A stretch of 64,000 bases of DNA, taken from Flavobacterium flavigenum. GTDB lineage: Bacteria; Bacteroidota; Bacteroidia; Flavobacteriales; Flavobacteriaceae. Within the stretch, counting starts at the first letter, position 1. Every line of letters starts with the position of its first letter. The position numbers and the translations under genes are program-made. Where the stretch lies: positions 620,001 to 684,000 of the forward strand of contig NZ_CP114285.2 of the NCBI RefSeq assembly GCF_027111255.2, written 5' to 3'. The notes under the pieces are model-generated. The model was not told the origin of the DNA, did no database searches, and was given only the letters and a program-made list of their open reading frames with translations. Shown here one piece after another: positions 17,934 to 27,099 of the stretch.

Positions 17934-19475
17934 TTAATCATAGCCTAAGTTTTGATCATATAAACCAGGTACTGCCAGCATCTCCTGCAATGGAATTGGA
18001 TAAAGCAACATATTTGCATCGATAGTCCTAATTTTATTACCTGTATCTTCTGCAGCTTTCCATGCATTCATAATTGTTATAGCCTTACCGGACCTGATTA
18101 AATCAAACCATCTTGTTCCTTCTGAAAAGAACTCTTTTCTTCTTTCCTCAAATAACTGATCCAAAGTAACATTAGAAGCATTTGCTGTTACTCCCGCCCT
18201 TATTCTTACCTGATTTACAATTCCATCTACATCTGCCTGGGTTCCACCTCCTCCATGAAGTGTACATTCAGCCATAAGCATTAATATATCTGTGTAGCGG
18301 ATTACCATAAAATCGACACCCCAGTCTTCGCGACCGCCTGTTCCATATCTAGCAGGATCAATATATTTTTTGTAGACTGGAAGTGTATAACTTCCTTTGT
18401 AAGTCCCGGAAGCAACCGTATAACTTGTTGCAATCCCCACAGTCTTTCTGTTATCATTAGCAGCAAACATGTTTAAGAAACCCGTTGAAATTGGTCTTGG
18501 CTCCAAAGCCCCTTGATTTGAACCTATTCCAACCGAAGCAAAATAAGGCTCATATCCTACTTCAACCATAAAATTTCCTCCAACCGAACCGGTTAAACTT
18601 TGTGTGTAAGGAATGGTAAGAACATTTTCTTTATTTGCAATACCCTCATCTTTAAATATTTTTGCATAATCTGTCCCAAATGTATACAAACCACTTATTT
18701 TGATATCATTCAATTGCTGATATGCTTTATCCCATTCATTAAGACCAAGCATTGCTCCATCAATCCCGTAAGTAGGGCTTGAACGTGTCATGTAAACGAG
18801 ACCCAACAAGGCTTTTGCCCCATATTTAGTAACCCTTCCAAAATTAGCTGCATCATACGATGGATTCAGATCCGGAATGGCAAGTTCTAAATCTGAAAGA
18901 ATCAAATTATAAATATCCACAACTGGACTTCTTCCAATCTTTGCTGCTTCTTGCGCCGTCATTGTTTTGGTAATTAGCGGAACCCTACCAAACCATCTTA
19001 TTAAGTCAAAGTAGCAAAAAGCTCTTAAAAAACGGGCCTCGGCAGCAATTGAAGCTTTATCTGCAGGATTTGTAAAAATCTGATCTCCTTTTTCAGCAAT
19101 TTTTTCTAATAATTGATTGGCCTTATTTATGGCATTAAAATTACTTACATAAGCTTCCCTTACATAAGTATTAGAGCTTATAGAAGTATAAAAGCTGTTG
19201 ATTCCTTCCCAATCTCTAGAGGCTGTGGTCAATGCCAACAAATTATCAGATCTCGTTTCACTTAAATTTAATACCCTATTTGCATAACCATAAGTACCCG
19301 TGCCATGAAAAGCAACCGAATATACTGCGTTTCTTGCCTGAATAAAATCTCCCGGTGTAGCATAAAAATTTTCTTCAGTTCCCTGTGATAAAGGAATCTG
19401 TGTAAGCTCATCTGTACAGGACGCTGAACCTAACAAAAGCATATTAGCAGCCAATAAATAAATATATTTTTTCAT
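17934..19475 (-). CDS. SusD/RagB-like nutrient-binding lipoprotein (pair 2)
   Basis: The 513-residue protein has a lipoprotein signal (LLAANMLLLGSASC, Cys about 20) then TDELTQIPLSQGTEENFYATPGDF, a standard SusD opening. The core helix RFLRAFCYFDLIRWFGRVPLIT (about residues 147-168) and the C-terminal RRKEFFSEGTRWFDLIRSGKA with LYPIPLQEM are family hallmarks. It is 513 residues long, clearly different from the 652-residue SusD of pair 1, so the pairs are not a recent duplication. It begins 1 bp after the SusC2 stop. Its terminator has been split by the IS, so transcripts may run on into the element and toward the upstream region of SusC1. Confidence 0.93.
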   Translation of the reverse strand: MKKYIYLLAANMLLLGSASCTDELTQIPLSQGTEENFYATPGDFIQARNAVYSVAFHGTGTYGYANRVLNLSETRSDNLLALTTASRDWEGINSFYTSISSNTYVREAYVSNFNAINKANQLLEKIAEKGDQIFTNPADKASIAAEARFLRAFCYFDLIRWFGRVPLITKTMTAQEAAKIGRSPVVDIYNLILSDLELAIPDLNPSYDAANFGRVTKYGAKALLGLVYMTRSSPTYGIDGAMLGLNEWDKAYQQLNDIKISGLYTFGTDYAKIFKDEGIANKENVLTIPYTQSLTGSVGGNFMVEVGYEPYFASVGIGSNQGALEPRPISTGFLNMFAANDNRKTVGIATSYTVASGTYKGSYTLPVYKKYIDPARYGTGGREDWGVDFMVIRYTDILMLMAECTLHGGGGTQADVDGIVNQVRIRAGVTANASNVTLDQLFEERRKEFFSEGTRWFDLIRSGKAITIMNAWKAAEDTGNKIRTIDANMLLYPIPLQEMLAVPGLYDQNLGYD

Positions 19476-19476
19476 T

Positions 19477-22400
19477 TTAATTAAAATTAATGTTAAGACC
19501 TAAAACTACAGATTTTGCTAAGGGTGCACCTCCATAATCTACAGGAACAGCAAAATCGCTATTTGAGCTTCCTGACGTGTTCACTGCCTCAGGATTAAAA
19601 CCACCATCGTATTTATTCCAATTAAACCAGTTTTCACAAGTTACATACAACCTGGCATTATCAATTCTTTTTAAGCTTTTAACAGCCTCTTTCAAATTAT
19701 AACCAATTGAAAGACTTCTTATACTAAGATAATCTGATTTATACATCCAGTCAGAATTTGCCTGATAACCAAAAGAAGTCTTCCAGTTACCTCTGACTGC
19801 AGGATCAACATTTAATGCATTTTCTACAGAACCCATCCCTGTACGGTTAATTGCTCTTCCTGTTAACCCATAAACTGTTCCTCCATTTTGACCTTGAACC
19901 AATATGCTTAAATCTAAGTTTTTATATTTAAAAGTATTTGTTATACCCCAAGTGTATTTGGGAGTTGGGTTCCCTAAATCAACACGGTCTTCAGCGTTGA
20001 TTTTTTTATCATCATTCTGATCCACATATCTTGGATCTCCCAAAACTAATTTATTACCGCCAATAGTGGTTCCTCCTGCATCGATATCTGCCTGTGTTAT
20101 GACACCATTTTGCTGTAAGCCAAAAATTGTATACATCGGTTTTCCCACTTCTAATTTTATAAAAGGCACATTTGCAGCAAAATCGTTGTTAATTTCAATT
20201 TTAGTCTGATCGGGGCCTAATGCCAATACTTTATTCTCGTTATGGCTTAGATTTGCAGAAGTTCTCCATTCAAAATTAGAAGTCTTTACGTTTACAGTAT
20301 TTAATTCAAATTCCCAACCCTGATTTTGCACTGCTCCAACATTGGTAAGATAACTTGTAAATCCTGATGCAGCAGGCACAGGGAGTCTAAGCAATAAATC
20401 TGTATTCTTTTTTCTATACATGTCGAACGTTGCAGAAATTCTGTTTTTTAAAATTGACAAGTCCAATCCGAAATCAATACTTCTAGATTGTTCCCAATGC
20501 AACGATGGATTTCCAATAGAATTAACTCCTTGTCCAATTGCATTAGCAGCACCAATTGAATAATTAAATGATGCTAATGTTGAATATGATGAATAACTTC
20601 CTATATTATTACTACCGTTAGTTCCTGTGCTTGCTCTTAATTTTAAATCCGTCAGCCAATCCACATTTTGCAAAAAGAACTCTTGTTTAACTCTCCATCC
20701 CAACGAAAGTGAATAGAATGTCCCCCATCTGTTATCGCTTCCAAACTTAGAAGAGCCATCACTCCTAACACTGGCAGAAAGCATGTATCTCTCTTTAAAA
20801 TCATATTGAAATCTACTAAAAAAAGACAATAAAGTATTTTTTTCAGCATTTGTAAAACCAAGAGATCCTGTTGGCAGTGTTTCTATTGTTGAGCTATTAT
20901 AAAGTCCTCCTGAAGAAAGATTTGATCGCGTAATTTTATACGAACTGAATGACTCTCCCAAAAGAACATTAAAACTATGATTACCTATAGATTTATTAAA
21001 ATTTAAAGTATTCTCATTTACAATGTTCAACCTTCTGTAAGTATTGTATGCCCCACGGATACTTGCCTGTACATCATTAGGCGTATAGCTTTCAAATGTA
21101 TTATCAGAATTATCAAAGTTTATAGTACTTTTCAAAATAAAGGCTTTTGCAAATTTATAATCAGCATAAGTAGATACAATATTTCTATACATCGAATTTT
21201 TACCTGTTCTGGCCAAGGCATTAAGCATATTTGTTGTACTGCTTCCCCATGCGTATCGGGTAGTGTATTTCTCACCAGCTGCATTTGGTGCGCTTTCAAA
21301 AACGGGAGTTGCTGTTAAAGCCTTGAATAATGTATTATCCTTCCCTTCAACGCCTGGATCATTTCTTTCAGAATAAGATGGAGAAAAATTAATACCTATT
21401 TTAAAGCTTTCAGATAATTTAAAATCTATATTAGCTCTTGCAGAAAACAAAGTATAATCTGTACCTACAATATATCCTGTATTTTTTTGATAATTTGCAG
21501 AAACGTAATAATTGACTACATCAGTTGCTCCCGAGGCAGATAATTGATAATTACTAAACTCTCCGGTACGAAAAACTTTATCCTGCCAATCAATATAATC
21601 TAATCCTGGATGTCCAGGCATGTCCCATCTGTCATCATATAAATATGTAAAATATCTGTTATTACTTGTAGTAAGTGGAGCTGAGGGATTTACTGCATTA
21701 TAAGCTGCAATACGCTCAGCATTGGTTTGATTTGCAGAAGCACCAGCAATCCCTGAACTCACCCATTGACTATCAATCATTGTTTTTGCTCTTTTGATCC
21801 ATCCTTCAGCAGACAACATATCAACTCTGTTAGCTTCTTTGTTTATACCACCGTAAGTGTTAAAAGTATATTTTGTTTTTCCCTTTGTACCTTTTTTTGT
21901 GGTAATCAAAACAACACCATTTGCTGCTCTAGAGCCATAAATAGATGCTGCTGCTGCATCTTTCAATACTTCAATAGAAGCAATATCATTTGGATTCATA
22001 TTATCTAATGGGCTGCCGTTTGAAAATCCCCCATTAGCATTTGATCCTTCTGTTGAAAGTGGAAAACCATCAATTACATACAAAGGCTCATTACCGGCAG
22101 TGATTGAACCAGCGCCACGAATTTCAATACTAAAAGGCTGACCAGGTAAACCAGTAGTTTGTTTTACACGAACCCCAGCAATCTGACCAACCAGTCCCTG
22201 ATCGACTCTGGAAATTGGTCTTTCTGTAAAACTTTCTGTTTTAATACCTGATATTGCTCCTGTAGTTAATTTTTTCTTTTGCGTCCCATAACCAATAACT
22301 ACAACTTCATTTAAGCTAGAACTTTCATTCTCTAAAACAACATCATAATTATTTGTAGATCCAACTTTTAATTCTTTGGAGACGAAACCCACGAAAGAAA

Positions 22401-22620
22401 AAACCAAAGTCTCTCCTGATGAAACAGATATTTTATAACGACCATCGAAATCTGTACTTGTTCCTCTATTAGTACCTTTAACTAATACATTTACACCCGG
22501 TATAGAGAGCTTACCAGAATCAGTAACCGCTCCCGTCACCTCTTTACTCTGCGAATAAGCTGATGTATGCAACAATGCAAACATGGCAATAATTAGCAGA
22601 AGATTAATTTTGTTTTTCAT
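19477..22620 (-). CDS. SusC-like TonB-dependent outer membrane transporter (pair 2)
   Basis: The 1047-residue protein has a signal peptide (ends SAYSQS), a carboxypeptidase-like regulatory domain (TGAVTDSGKLSIPGVNVLVKG ... GRYKISV), a TonB-box-like NEVVVIGYGTQKKK, a plug domain (with IASIEVLKDAAAASIYGSRAANG) and an outer membrane barrel. It should import pectin oligosaccharides with SusD2. Its promoter has the best match to the shared activator layout (22683-22702, 20 bp, TAAATTTG), so this pair is probably the one induced together with the lyase and hydrolases. Confidence 0.95.
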   Translation of the reverse strand: MKNKINLLLIIAMFALLHTSAYSQSKEVTGAVTDSGKLSIPGVNVLVKGTNRGTSTDFDGRYKISVSSGETLVFSFVGFVSKELKVGSTNNYDVVLENESSSLNEVVVIGYGTQKKKLTTGAISGIKTESFTERPISRVDQGLVGQIAGVRVKQTTGLPGQPFSIEIRGAGSITAGNEPLYVIDGFPLSTEGSNANGGFSNGSPLDNMNPNDIASIEVLKDAAAASIYGSRAANGVVLITTKKGTKGKTKYTFNTYGGINKEANRVDMLSAEGWIKRAKTMIDSQWVSSGIAGASANQTNAERIAAYNAVNPSAPLTTSNNRYFTYLYDDRWDMPGHPGLDYIDWQDKVFRTGEFSNYQLSASGATDVVNYYVSANYQKNTGYIVGTDYTLFSARANIDFKLSESFKIGINFSPSYSERNDPGVEGKDNTLFKALTATPVFESAPNAAGEKYTTRYAWGSSTTNMLNALARTGKNSMYRNIVSTYADYKFAKAFILKSTINFDNSDNTFESYTPNDVQASIRGAYNTYRRLNIVNENTLNFNKSIGNHSFNVLLGESFSSYKITRSNLSSGGLYNSSTIETLPTGSLGFTNAEKNTLLSFFSRFQYDFKERYMLSASVRSDGSSKFGSDNRWGTFYSLSLGWRVKQEFFLQNVDWLTDLKLRASTGTNGSNNIGSYSSYSTLASFNYSIGAANAIGQGVNSIGNPSLHWEQSRSIDFGLDLSILKNRISATFDMYRKKNTDLLLRLPVPAASGFTSYLTNVGAVQNQGWEFELNTVNVKTSNFEWRTSANLSHNENKVLALGPDQTKIEINNDFAANVPFIKLEVGKPMYTIFGLQQNGVITQADIDAGGTTIGGNKLVLGDPRYVDQNDDKKINAEDRVDLGNPTPKYTWGITNTFKYKNLDLSILVQGQNGGTVYGLTGRAINRTGMGSVENALNVDPAVRGNWKTSFGYQANSDWMYKSDYLSIRSLSIGYNLKEAVKSLKRIDNARLYVTCENWFNWNKYDGGFNPEAVNTSGSSNSDFAVPVDYGGAPLAKSVVLGLNINFN

Positions 22621-22654
22621 AAAAAAGTTAAATTCGTTAATAAATTAGTTTAAT

Positions 22655-22702
22655 CAAATTTATTTAGAACCGTATCCGACAGCATCCTGTAGTATCCTGT
22701 TA
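22655..22702 (-). promoter_or_regulatory. Activator site and promoter of SusC2/SusD2
   Basis: Plus-strand half-sites CATCCTGTAG (22683-22692) and TATCCTGTTA (22693-22702) are followed, toward SusC2, by 20 bp and then TAAATTTG (22662-22655), a perfect -7 element. It shares the 420-bp divergent intergenic region with the GH106 promoter; nothing else was seen there apart from A/T-rich DNA. Confidence 0.75.
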
Positions 22703-22918
22703 ACATTCAATATATTATGTCCTTTATTTAATCTTTAATTAACAAGAAATTCACAACTTACTGATTAGCAACAGTAAATACAGCTGTGTATTTGAATTAT
22801 AAAAAAACAAACTTTAACTAATTTTTTTTTTCACATTAGCACTTTTTTACCCAAAATGATATTAAATAAAAAAAAATATAATTTTATTATTATACACTAA
22901 AATATTATGAATAATAAA

Positions 22919-22966
22919 CAACAGGACGGAACAGGATAGCAATTTCGTAAATCACATTTATATTTA
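22919..22966 (+). promoter_or_regulatory. Activator site and promoter of the GH106-GH105-GH2-esterase operon
   Basis: This is the plus-facing copy. Read on the minus strand the half-sites are TATCCTGTTC and CGTCCTGTTG (22938 down to 22919). Going toward the gene there are 20 bp and then TATATTTA (22959-22966). The start codon at 23041 is about 75 bp downstream. It is the mirror partner of the SusC2 site. Confidence 0.72.
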
Positions 22967-23040
22967 CTTTTCATGATTTATTTGCTTTCAATACCAACTT
23001 CAAATAATTTTTCTATCAATCACTGTATATAATCATCATA

Positions 23041-25842
23041 ATGAAACATACGAAAACCCTGCTTGCCTTTTTATCTGTTTTTTGTTTTGTTCTTAATTCA
23101 TTTTCCCAAAAGTCAGATAAATCCCCCTGGCCAGATTCCAGTAACATAAATCAGCCTTGGACACGTTGGTGGTGGATGGGAAGTGCGGTGGACAAACCTA
23201 ACTTAAAAAAGAGCCTTATAGATTTTCATAAAGCCGGAATTGGCGGTGTAGAAATTACCCCTATATATGGTGTAAAAGGTGAAGAAAACAATTTCATCGA
23301 TTATCTTTCTCCAAAATGGATGGACATGCTCGATTATACTATTCATGTTTCGGATAGTCTTCATATGCAGGTTGATATGGTTTTAGGTACCGGATGGCCT
23401 TACGGAGGTTCTCATGTTACCCTGCCTCATGCAGCCACAAAACTGATTGTCGAAAAATATCAGCTAAAAAAGAATGAGACAATAGATCGTTCTATTAAAC
23501 TTGAAGATACTAAGGAAAAAACTCCGGCTGAACTTTTATATGTAATTGCATACGGCAGCGATGGAAGTTATGTTAATCTAACAGATCAGTTGAAAAATAA
23601 AAATTCAAAACTAAATGATAAAGGTATTGATGGAACTTCTCTAAGCTTACCTAACAATTCAGAACCAAACAAATTAAAATGGAAAGCCAAAAAAACAGAT
23701 TACACTATTTATGCTGTTTTTAGCGGCAAAACCGGCCAAAAGGTAAAAAGGGCAGCTCCAGGAGGAAGTGGCTATACGCTGGATCATTATTCTAAAGAAG
23801 CATTAAACGCTTATGTAGTTCCTTTTAACAATGCTTTGAAAGGACGCGAGGGGAAAATCAGGGCTATTTTTAATGATAGTTATGAAGTTTACGGAACGGA
23901 TTTTACGCCAAATTTTTTCACTGAATTCCAAAACCGTAGAGGATATGATCTTAAAAAACAATTACCTGTGCTGTTAAGTGAATCTGACAATGAAATAGCA
24001 AATAGAATAAGAAGTGATTACAGACAAACTATAGGCGACTTATTACTGAATAATTTTGATAAGCCGTGGACGCAATGGGCCAATTCAAAAAACTTCAAGA
24101 CCAAACTTCAGGCACACGGATCTCCCGGGAATTTGATTGATTTATATGCTTCTGCGGATATTCCTGAATGTGAAACTTTTGGATCAATGCCTTTTGATAT
24201 TCCGGGTTTCAGACGTGAAAAAGACGATATACGTGAAGGTGATGCTGATCCGGTAATGCTTAAATTTTCTTCATCGGCAGCACATATTTCAGGAAAAAAC
24301 CTGGTTTCGTCTGAAACCTTTACGTGGCTAAGAGAACATTTTAAAACCGCGTTATCACAATGCAAACCAGAAGCTGAAGATTTAATGCTAAATGGTGTCA
24401 ATCATATTTTTCTTCATGGCTCTACTTATTCACCGGAAAGAGCTGCATGGCCAGGATGGAAATTTTATGCTTCTGTAAATTTCAACGCAAACAATAACAT
24501 TTGGGAGGATGCTCCTTCCTTGTTTTCCTATATTTCCAACTGCCAGTCCATGCTGCAACAAGGAAAATCAGACAATGAAATTTTACTTTACTGGCCTATT
24601 TTTGACACTTGGGACCAATATCATAAAGGAACTTTATTTTTTCAGTTCAAAATACATTCTTTAGATGAATGGCTGCACGGAACTGCTTTTTACAACACTA
24701 CAAAAGAGCTAATGCAAAAAGGCTATGGAGTCGATTTTATTTCGGATAATTTTATTGCCGAAGCTAAAGTCGTAAATGGTAATATCGCTCTTCCAGGCGG
24801 TACTTTCAAGTCATTAATTGTTCCGTCCTGCAAAAAAATGCCTCTGGCCACTTTACAAAAGCTGATTGAATTACAAAAAGCCGGTGGTAAAGTAATTTTT
24901 CAGGGCTTACCTGAATCTGTGCCTGGTTTTAATGATTATAAAACTCAGGAGACAAAACTTCAGTCTGTTTTGACTGAAAACAAAGAGGCAGTAAAACCTG
25001 TTTTAAATATTTTTGAAACGTTAGAAAAGGCTCAGATATATCCTGAAACACTTGTCAATACAGGTTTGAAATTTATCCGAAGAAATATTGACGGCGAAAA
25101 AATATATTATCTGGTAAATCATACTCCAAAGACAATTGATGGATTTATTCCGTTAGAAATTGGCAACAAGGAAGTTGTCATTTTTGATCCTTTAAACAGA
25201 AACTTCGGAAATGCAGTCGTTCAGAAAACTGCCAAAAACACTTTGGTAAAAGTCAAAATTGAACCGGGACAATCTTATTTCCTTAAAACAGAGAATACTG
25301 CTTCGCAAAAAAAATGGAACTATTACGAGCCAGCTTCTGATGCAATTGTTTTGAAAGGAAACTGGAAAATTAATTTTGATAAAGGAGGACCAAAATTACC
25401 TCCAAGTGTAAACATTTCGAATCTGGAATCATGGACAAAATTTGGCGCGGAAGCCGAAGCATTTTCCGGATCAGCAACCTACTCACTTGAATTTGAAAAT
25501 CCAAACGCTAAAACAGAATCATGGAGTCTAAATTTAGGCGATGTGCGCGAAAGCGCCAAAGTATGGTTAAACGATGAATTCATTGGCACGGCCTGGTCAG
25601 TTCCTTATAAATTAAATATCGGAAAATTAAAACCTGGAAAAAATATTTTAAAAATTCAGGTAACAAATCTTTCCGCTAACAGAATTCGCGATAAAGAATT
25701 AAAAGGCGAAGAATGGAAAGTTTTCTACGAAATCAATATGGTTGACAAAGACTATAAAAAATTCGATGCCACAAAATGGAACCCAATGCCTTCCGGATTA
25801 TTAGGACCTGTTACGATCACAGCTTTAAAACAACAAAATTAA
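23041..25842 (+). CDS. GH106 alpha-L-rhamnosidase
   Basis: The 933-residue protein has a Sec signal peptide (ends NSFSQK-S) and opens with PWTRWWWMGSAVDKPNLKKSL, the hallmark of the GH106 family, followed by GIGGVEITPIYGVKGEE and MVLGTGWPYGGSHV of the catalytic barrel. The middle has DIPECETFGSMPFDIPG and the GVNHIFLHGSTYSP segment. The last 170 residues (SGSATYSLEFENPNAKTESWSLNLGDVRESAKVWLNDEFIGTAW) are a beta-sandwich like a GH2 sugar-binding domain, as is usual in GH106. Family members remove terminal L-rhamnose from rhamnogalacturonan pieces. It leads a plus-strand operon and is followed 20 bp later by the GH105 gene. Confidence 0.9.
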   Translation: MKHTKTLLAFLSVFCFVLNSFSQKSDKSPWPDSSNINQPWTRWWWMGSAVDKPNLKKSLIDFHKAGIGGVEITPIYGVKGEENNFIDYLSPKWMDMLDYTIHVSDSLHMQVDMVLGTGWPYGGSHVTLPHAATKLIVEKYQLKKNETIDRSIKLEDTKEKTPAELLYVIAYGSDGSYVNLTDQLKNKNSKLNDKGIDGTSLSLPNNSEPNKLKWKAKKTDYTIYAVFSGKTGQKVKRAAPGGSGYTLDHYSKEALNAYVVPFNNALKGREGKIRAIFNDSYEVYGTDFTPNFFTEFQNRRGYDLKKQLPVLLSESDNEIANRIRSDYRQTIGDLLLNNFDKPWTQWANSKNFKTKLQAHGSPGNLIDLYASADIPECETFGSMPFDIPGFRREKDDIREGDADPVMLKFSSSAAHISGKNLVSSETFTWLREHFKTALSQCKPEAEDLMLNGVNHIFLHGSTYSPERAAWPGWKFYASVNFNANNNIWEDAPSLFSYISNCQSMLQQGKSDNEILLYWPIFDTWDQYHKGTLFFQFKIHSLDEWLHGTAFYNTTKELMQKGYGVDFISDNFIAEAKVVNGNIALPGGTFKSLIVPSCKKMPLATLQKLIELQKAGGKVIFQGLPESVPGFNDYKTQETKLQSVLTENKEAVKPVLNIFETLEKAQIYPETLVNTGLKFIRRNIDGEKIYYLVNHTPKTIDGFIPLEIGNKEVVIFDPLNRNFGNAVVQKTAKNTLVKVKIEPGQSYFLKTENTASQKKWNYYEPASDAIVLKGNWKINFDKGGPKLPPSVNISNLESWTKFGAEAEAFSGSATYSLEFENPNAKTESWSLNLGDVRESAKVWLNDEFIGTAWSVPYKLNIGKLKPGKNILKIQVTNLSANRIRDKELKGEEWKVFYEINMVDKDYKKFDATKWNPMPSGLLGPVTITALKQQN

Positions 25843-25862
25843 TTCCTATAAAGAATACAAAA

Positions 25863-26987
25863 ATGAGAAAATTACTTTTATTGTTTGTAGTATGCCTTTC
25901 ATATACGAACACTACAAACGCACAGCAGCCATTTGATAAAAAATTAGTATTGAAGCAAATGATTCTGGCAAATGATTATTTTATGCAAAAATGGCCTGAA
26001 ACTGGTAAAACTATTATAACTAACAAAGAACGTCCAAGCAACATCTGGACTCGTGGTGTTTATTATGAAGGATTAATGGCACTGCATGAAATTTTCCCAA
26101 AAGAGGCCTATTACCAATATGCTTATGACTGGTCAGAATTCCATAAATGGGGTTTTAACGGCGGAAACGTAACCCGCAATGCTGATAATTACTGTGCAGC
26201 ACAAACTTATATTGATCTGTACAATTTAGAACCGGATCCCAAAAAACTAAAGAATACCAAAGCCAATATAAACATGCTATTGAACACGCCTCAACTAGAC
26301 GACTGGTCATGGATTGATGCTATTCAAATGGGAATGCCGGTTTTTGCAAAATTGGGTGTTTTAGAAAAAGATAACCGCTATTACGAAAAAATGTATCAAA
26401 TGTACATGTATTCTAGAAACAAACACGGTGATCACGGCCTTTACAATCCGAAAGATGGCTTATGGTGGCGTGACGCTGATTTTGATCCTCCTTACAAAGA
26501 ACCAAATGGCGAAGATTGCTACTGGAGCCGCGGAAATGGCTGGGTAATTGGTGCTTTAGCGAAGGTATTGACTATAATTCCTAAAAATGCACCTCACAGA
26601 GAACAATATGTAAAAGATCTAAAAGCAATGGCAGCAGCTTTAGTTCCAATTCAAAGACCTGACGGATTCTGGAATGTAAGTTTGCATGATCCAACCAATT
26701 TTGGTGAAAAAGAAACATCCGGCACGGCTTTATTTGTGTACGGAATGGCTTACGGAATCAATAGCGGAATCTTAAAAAAAGAAACGTATTTGCCAGTAGT
26801 TGAAAAAGCATGGAACGCCATAACTAAAGATGCTTTACATGATACAGGTTTTTTAGGCTACCTGCAATCTACAGGAAAAGAGCCAAAAGACGGGCAGCCG
26901 CTATCCTACGATAAAATCCCTGATTTTGAAGATTACGGATTAGGTTGTTTTTTACTGGCCGGATCAGAAATTTATAAGATGAAATAA
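25863..26987 (+). CDS. GH105 unsaturated rhamnogalacturonyl hydrolase
   Basis: I chose the ATG at 25863 (374 residues) because it gives a clean Sec signal peptide (RKLLLLFVVCLSYTNTTNAQ) 20 bp after the GH106 stop; the longer frame to 25776 only overlaps GH106. The protein reads as the (alpha/alpha)6 barrel of GH88/GH105: NIWTRGVYYEGLMALHE, TRNADNYCAAQTYIDLY with the likely catalytic Asp, DDWSWIDAIQMGMPVFAKLG, CYWSRGNGWVIGAL and ETSGTALFVYGMAYGI. Such enzymes hydrate and release the unsaturated galacturonate left at the non-reducing end by a PL11-type lyase, so it acts directly after the lyase at 5167. Its product would enter the uronate pathway. Confidence 0.92.
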   Translation: MRKLLLLFVVCLSYTNTTNAQQPFDKKLVLKQMILANDYFMQKWPETGKTIITNKERPSNIWTRGVYYEGLMALHEIFPKEAYYQYAYDWSEFHKWGFNGGNVTRNADNYCAAQTYIDLYNLEPDPKKLKNTKANINMLLNTPQLDDWSWIDAIQMGMPVFAKLGVLEKDNRYYEKMYQMYMYSRNKHGDHGLYNPKDGLWWRDADFDPPYKEPNGEDCYWSRGNGWVIGALAKVLTIIPKNAPHREQYVKDLKAMAAALVPIQRPDGFWNVSLHDPTNFGEKETSGTALFVYGMAYGINSGILKKETYLPVVEKAWNAITKDALHDTGFLGYLQSTGKEPKDGQPLSYDKIPDFEDYGLGCFLLAGSEIYKMK

Positions 26988-27083
26988 TGTGGGCGTGCCC
27001 CTCCCAAAAAGGTCGGGTCGGGCTATACGTTCCCGCTTCCCGATAAAAAATCGGGGGAGCTCCACTTCTATCCCTCACGCAAA
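26988..27083. repeat. GC-rich intergenic element with a central hairpin
   Basis: This 96-bp stretch between GH105 and GH2 is far more GC-rich than its surroundings. It starts directly after the stop codon with GGGCGTGCCCCTCCC, has GGTCGGGTCGGGCTATACG, a central hairpin CCCGAT/ATCGGG (27039-27055) and ends CTATCCCTCACGCAA. I recall such elements as common in Flavobacterium genomes; copy number cannot be checked here. It lies in the operon between two co-directional genes. Confidence 0.55.
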
Positions 27084-27099
27084 CTAACCAAAGACCATC

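Noticed and set aside
25776..25862. Upstream start of the GH105 gene
   Set aside because: This part only overlaps the end of GH106; the ATG at 25863 gives a proper signal peptide.
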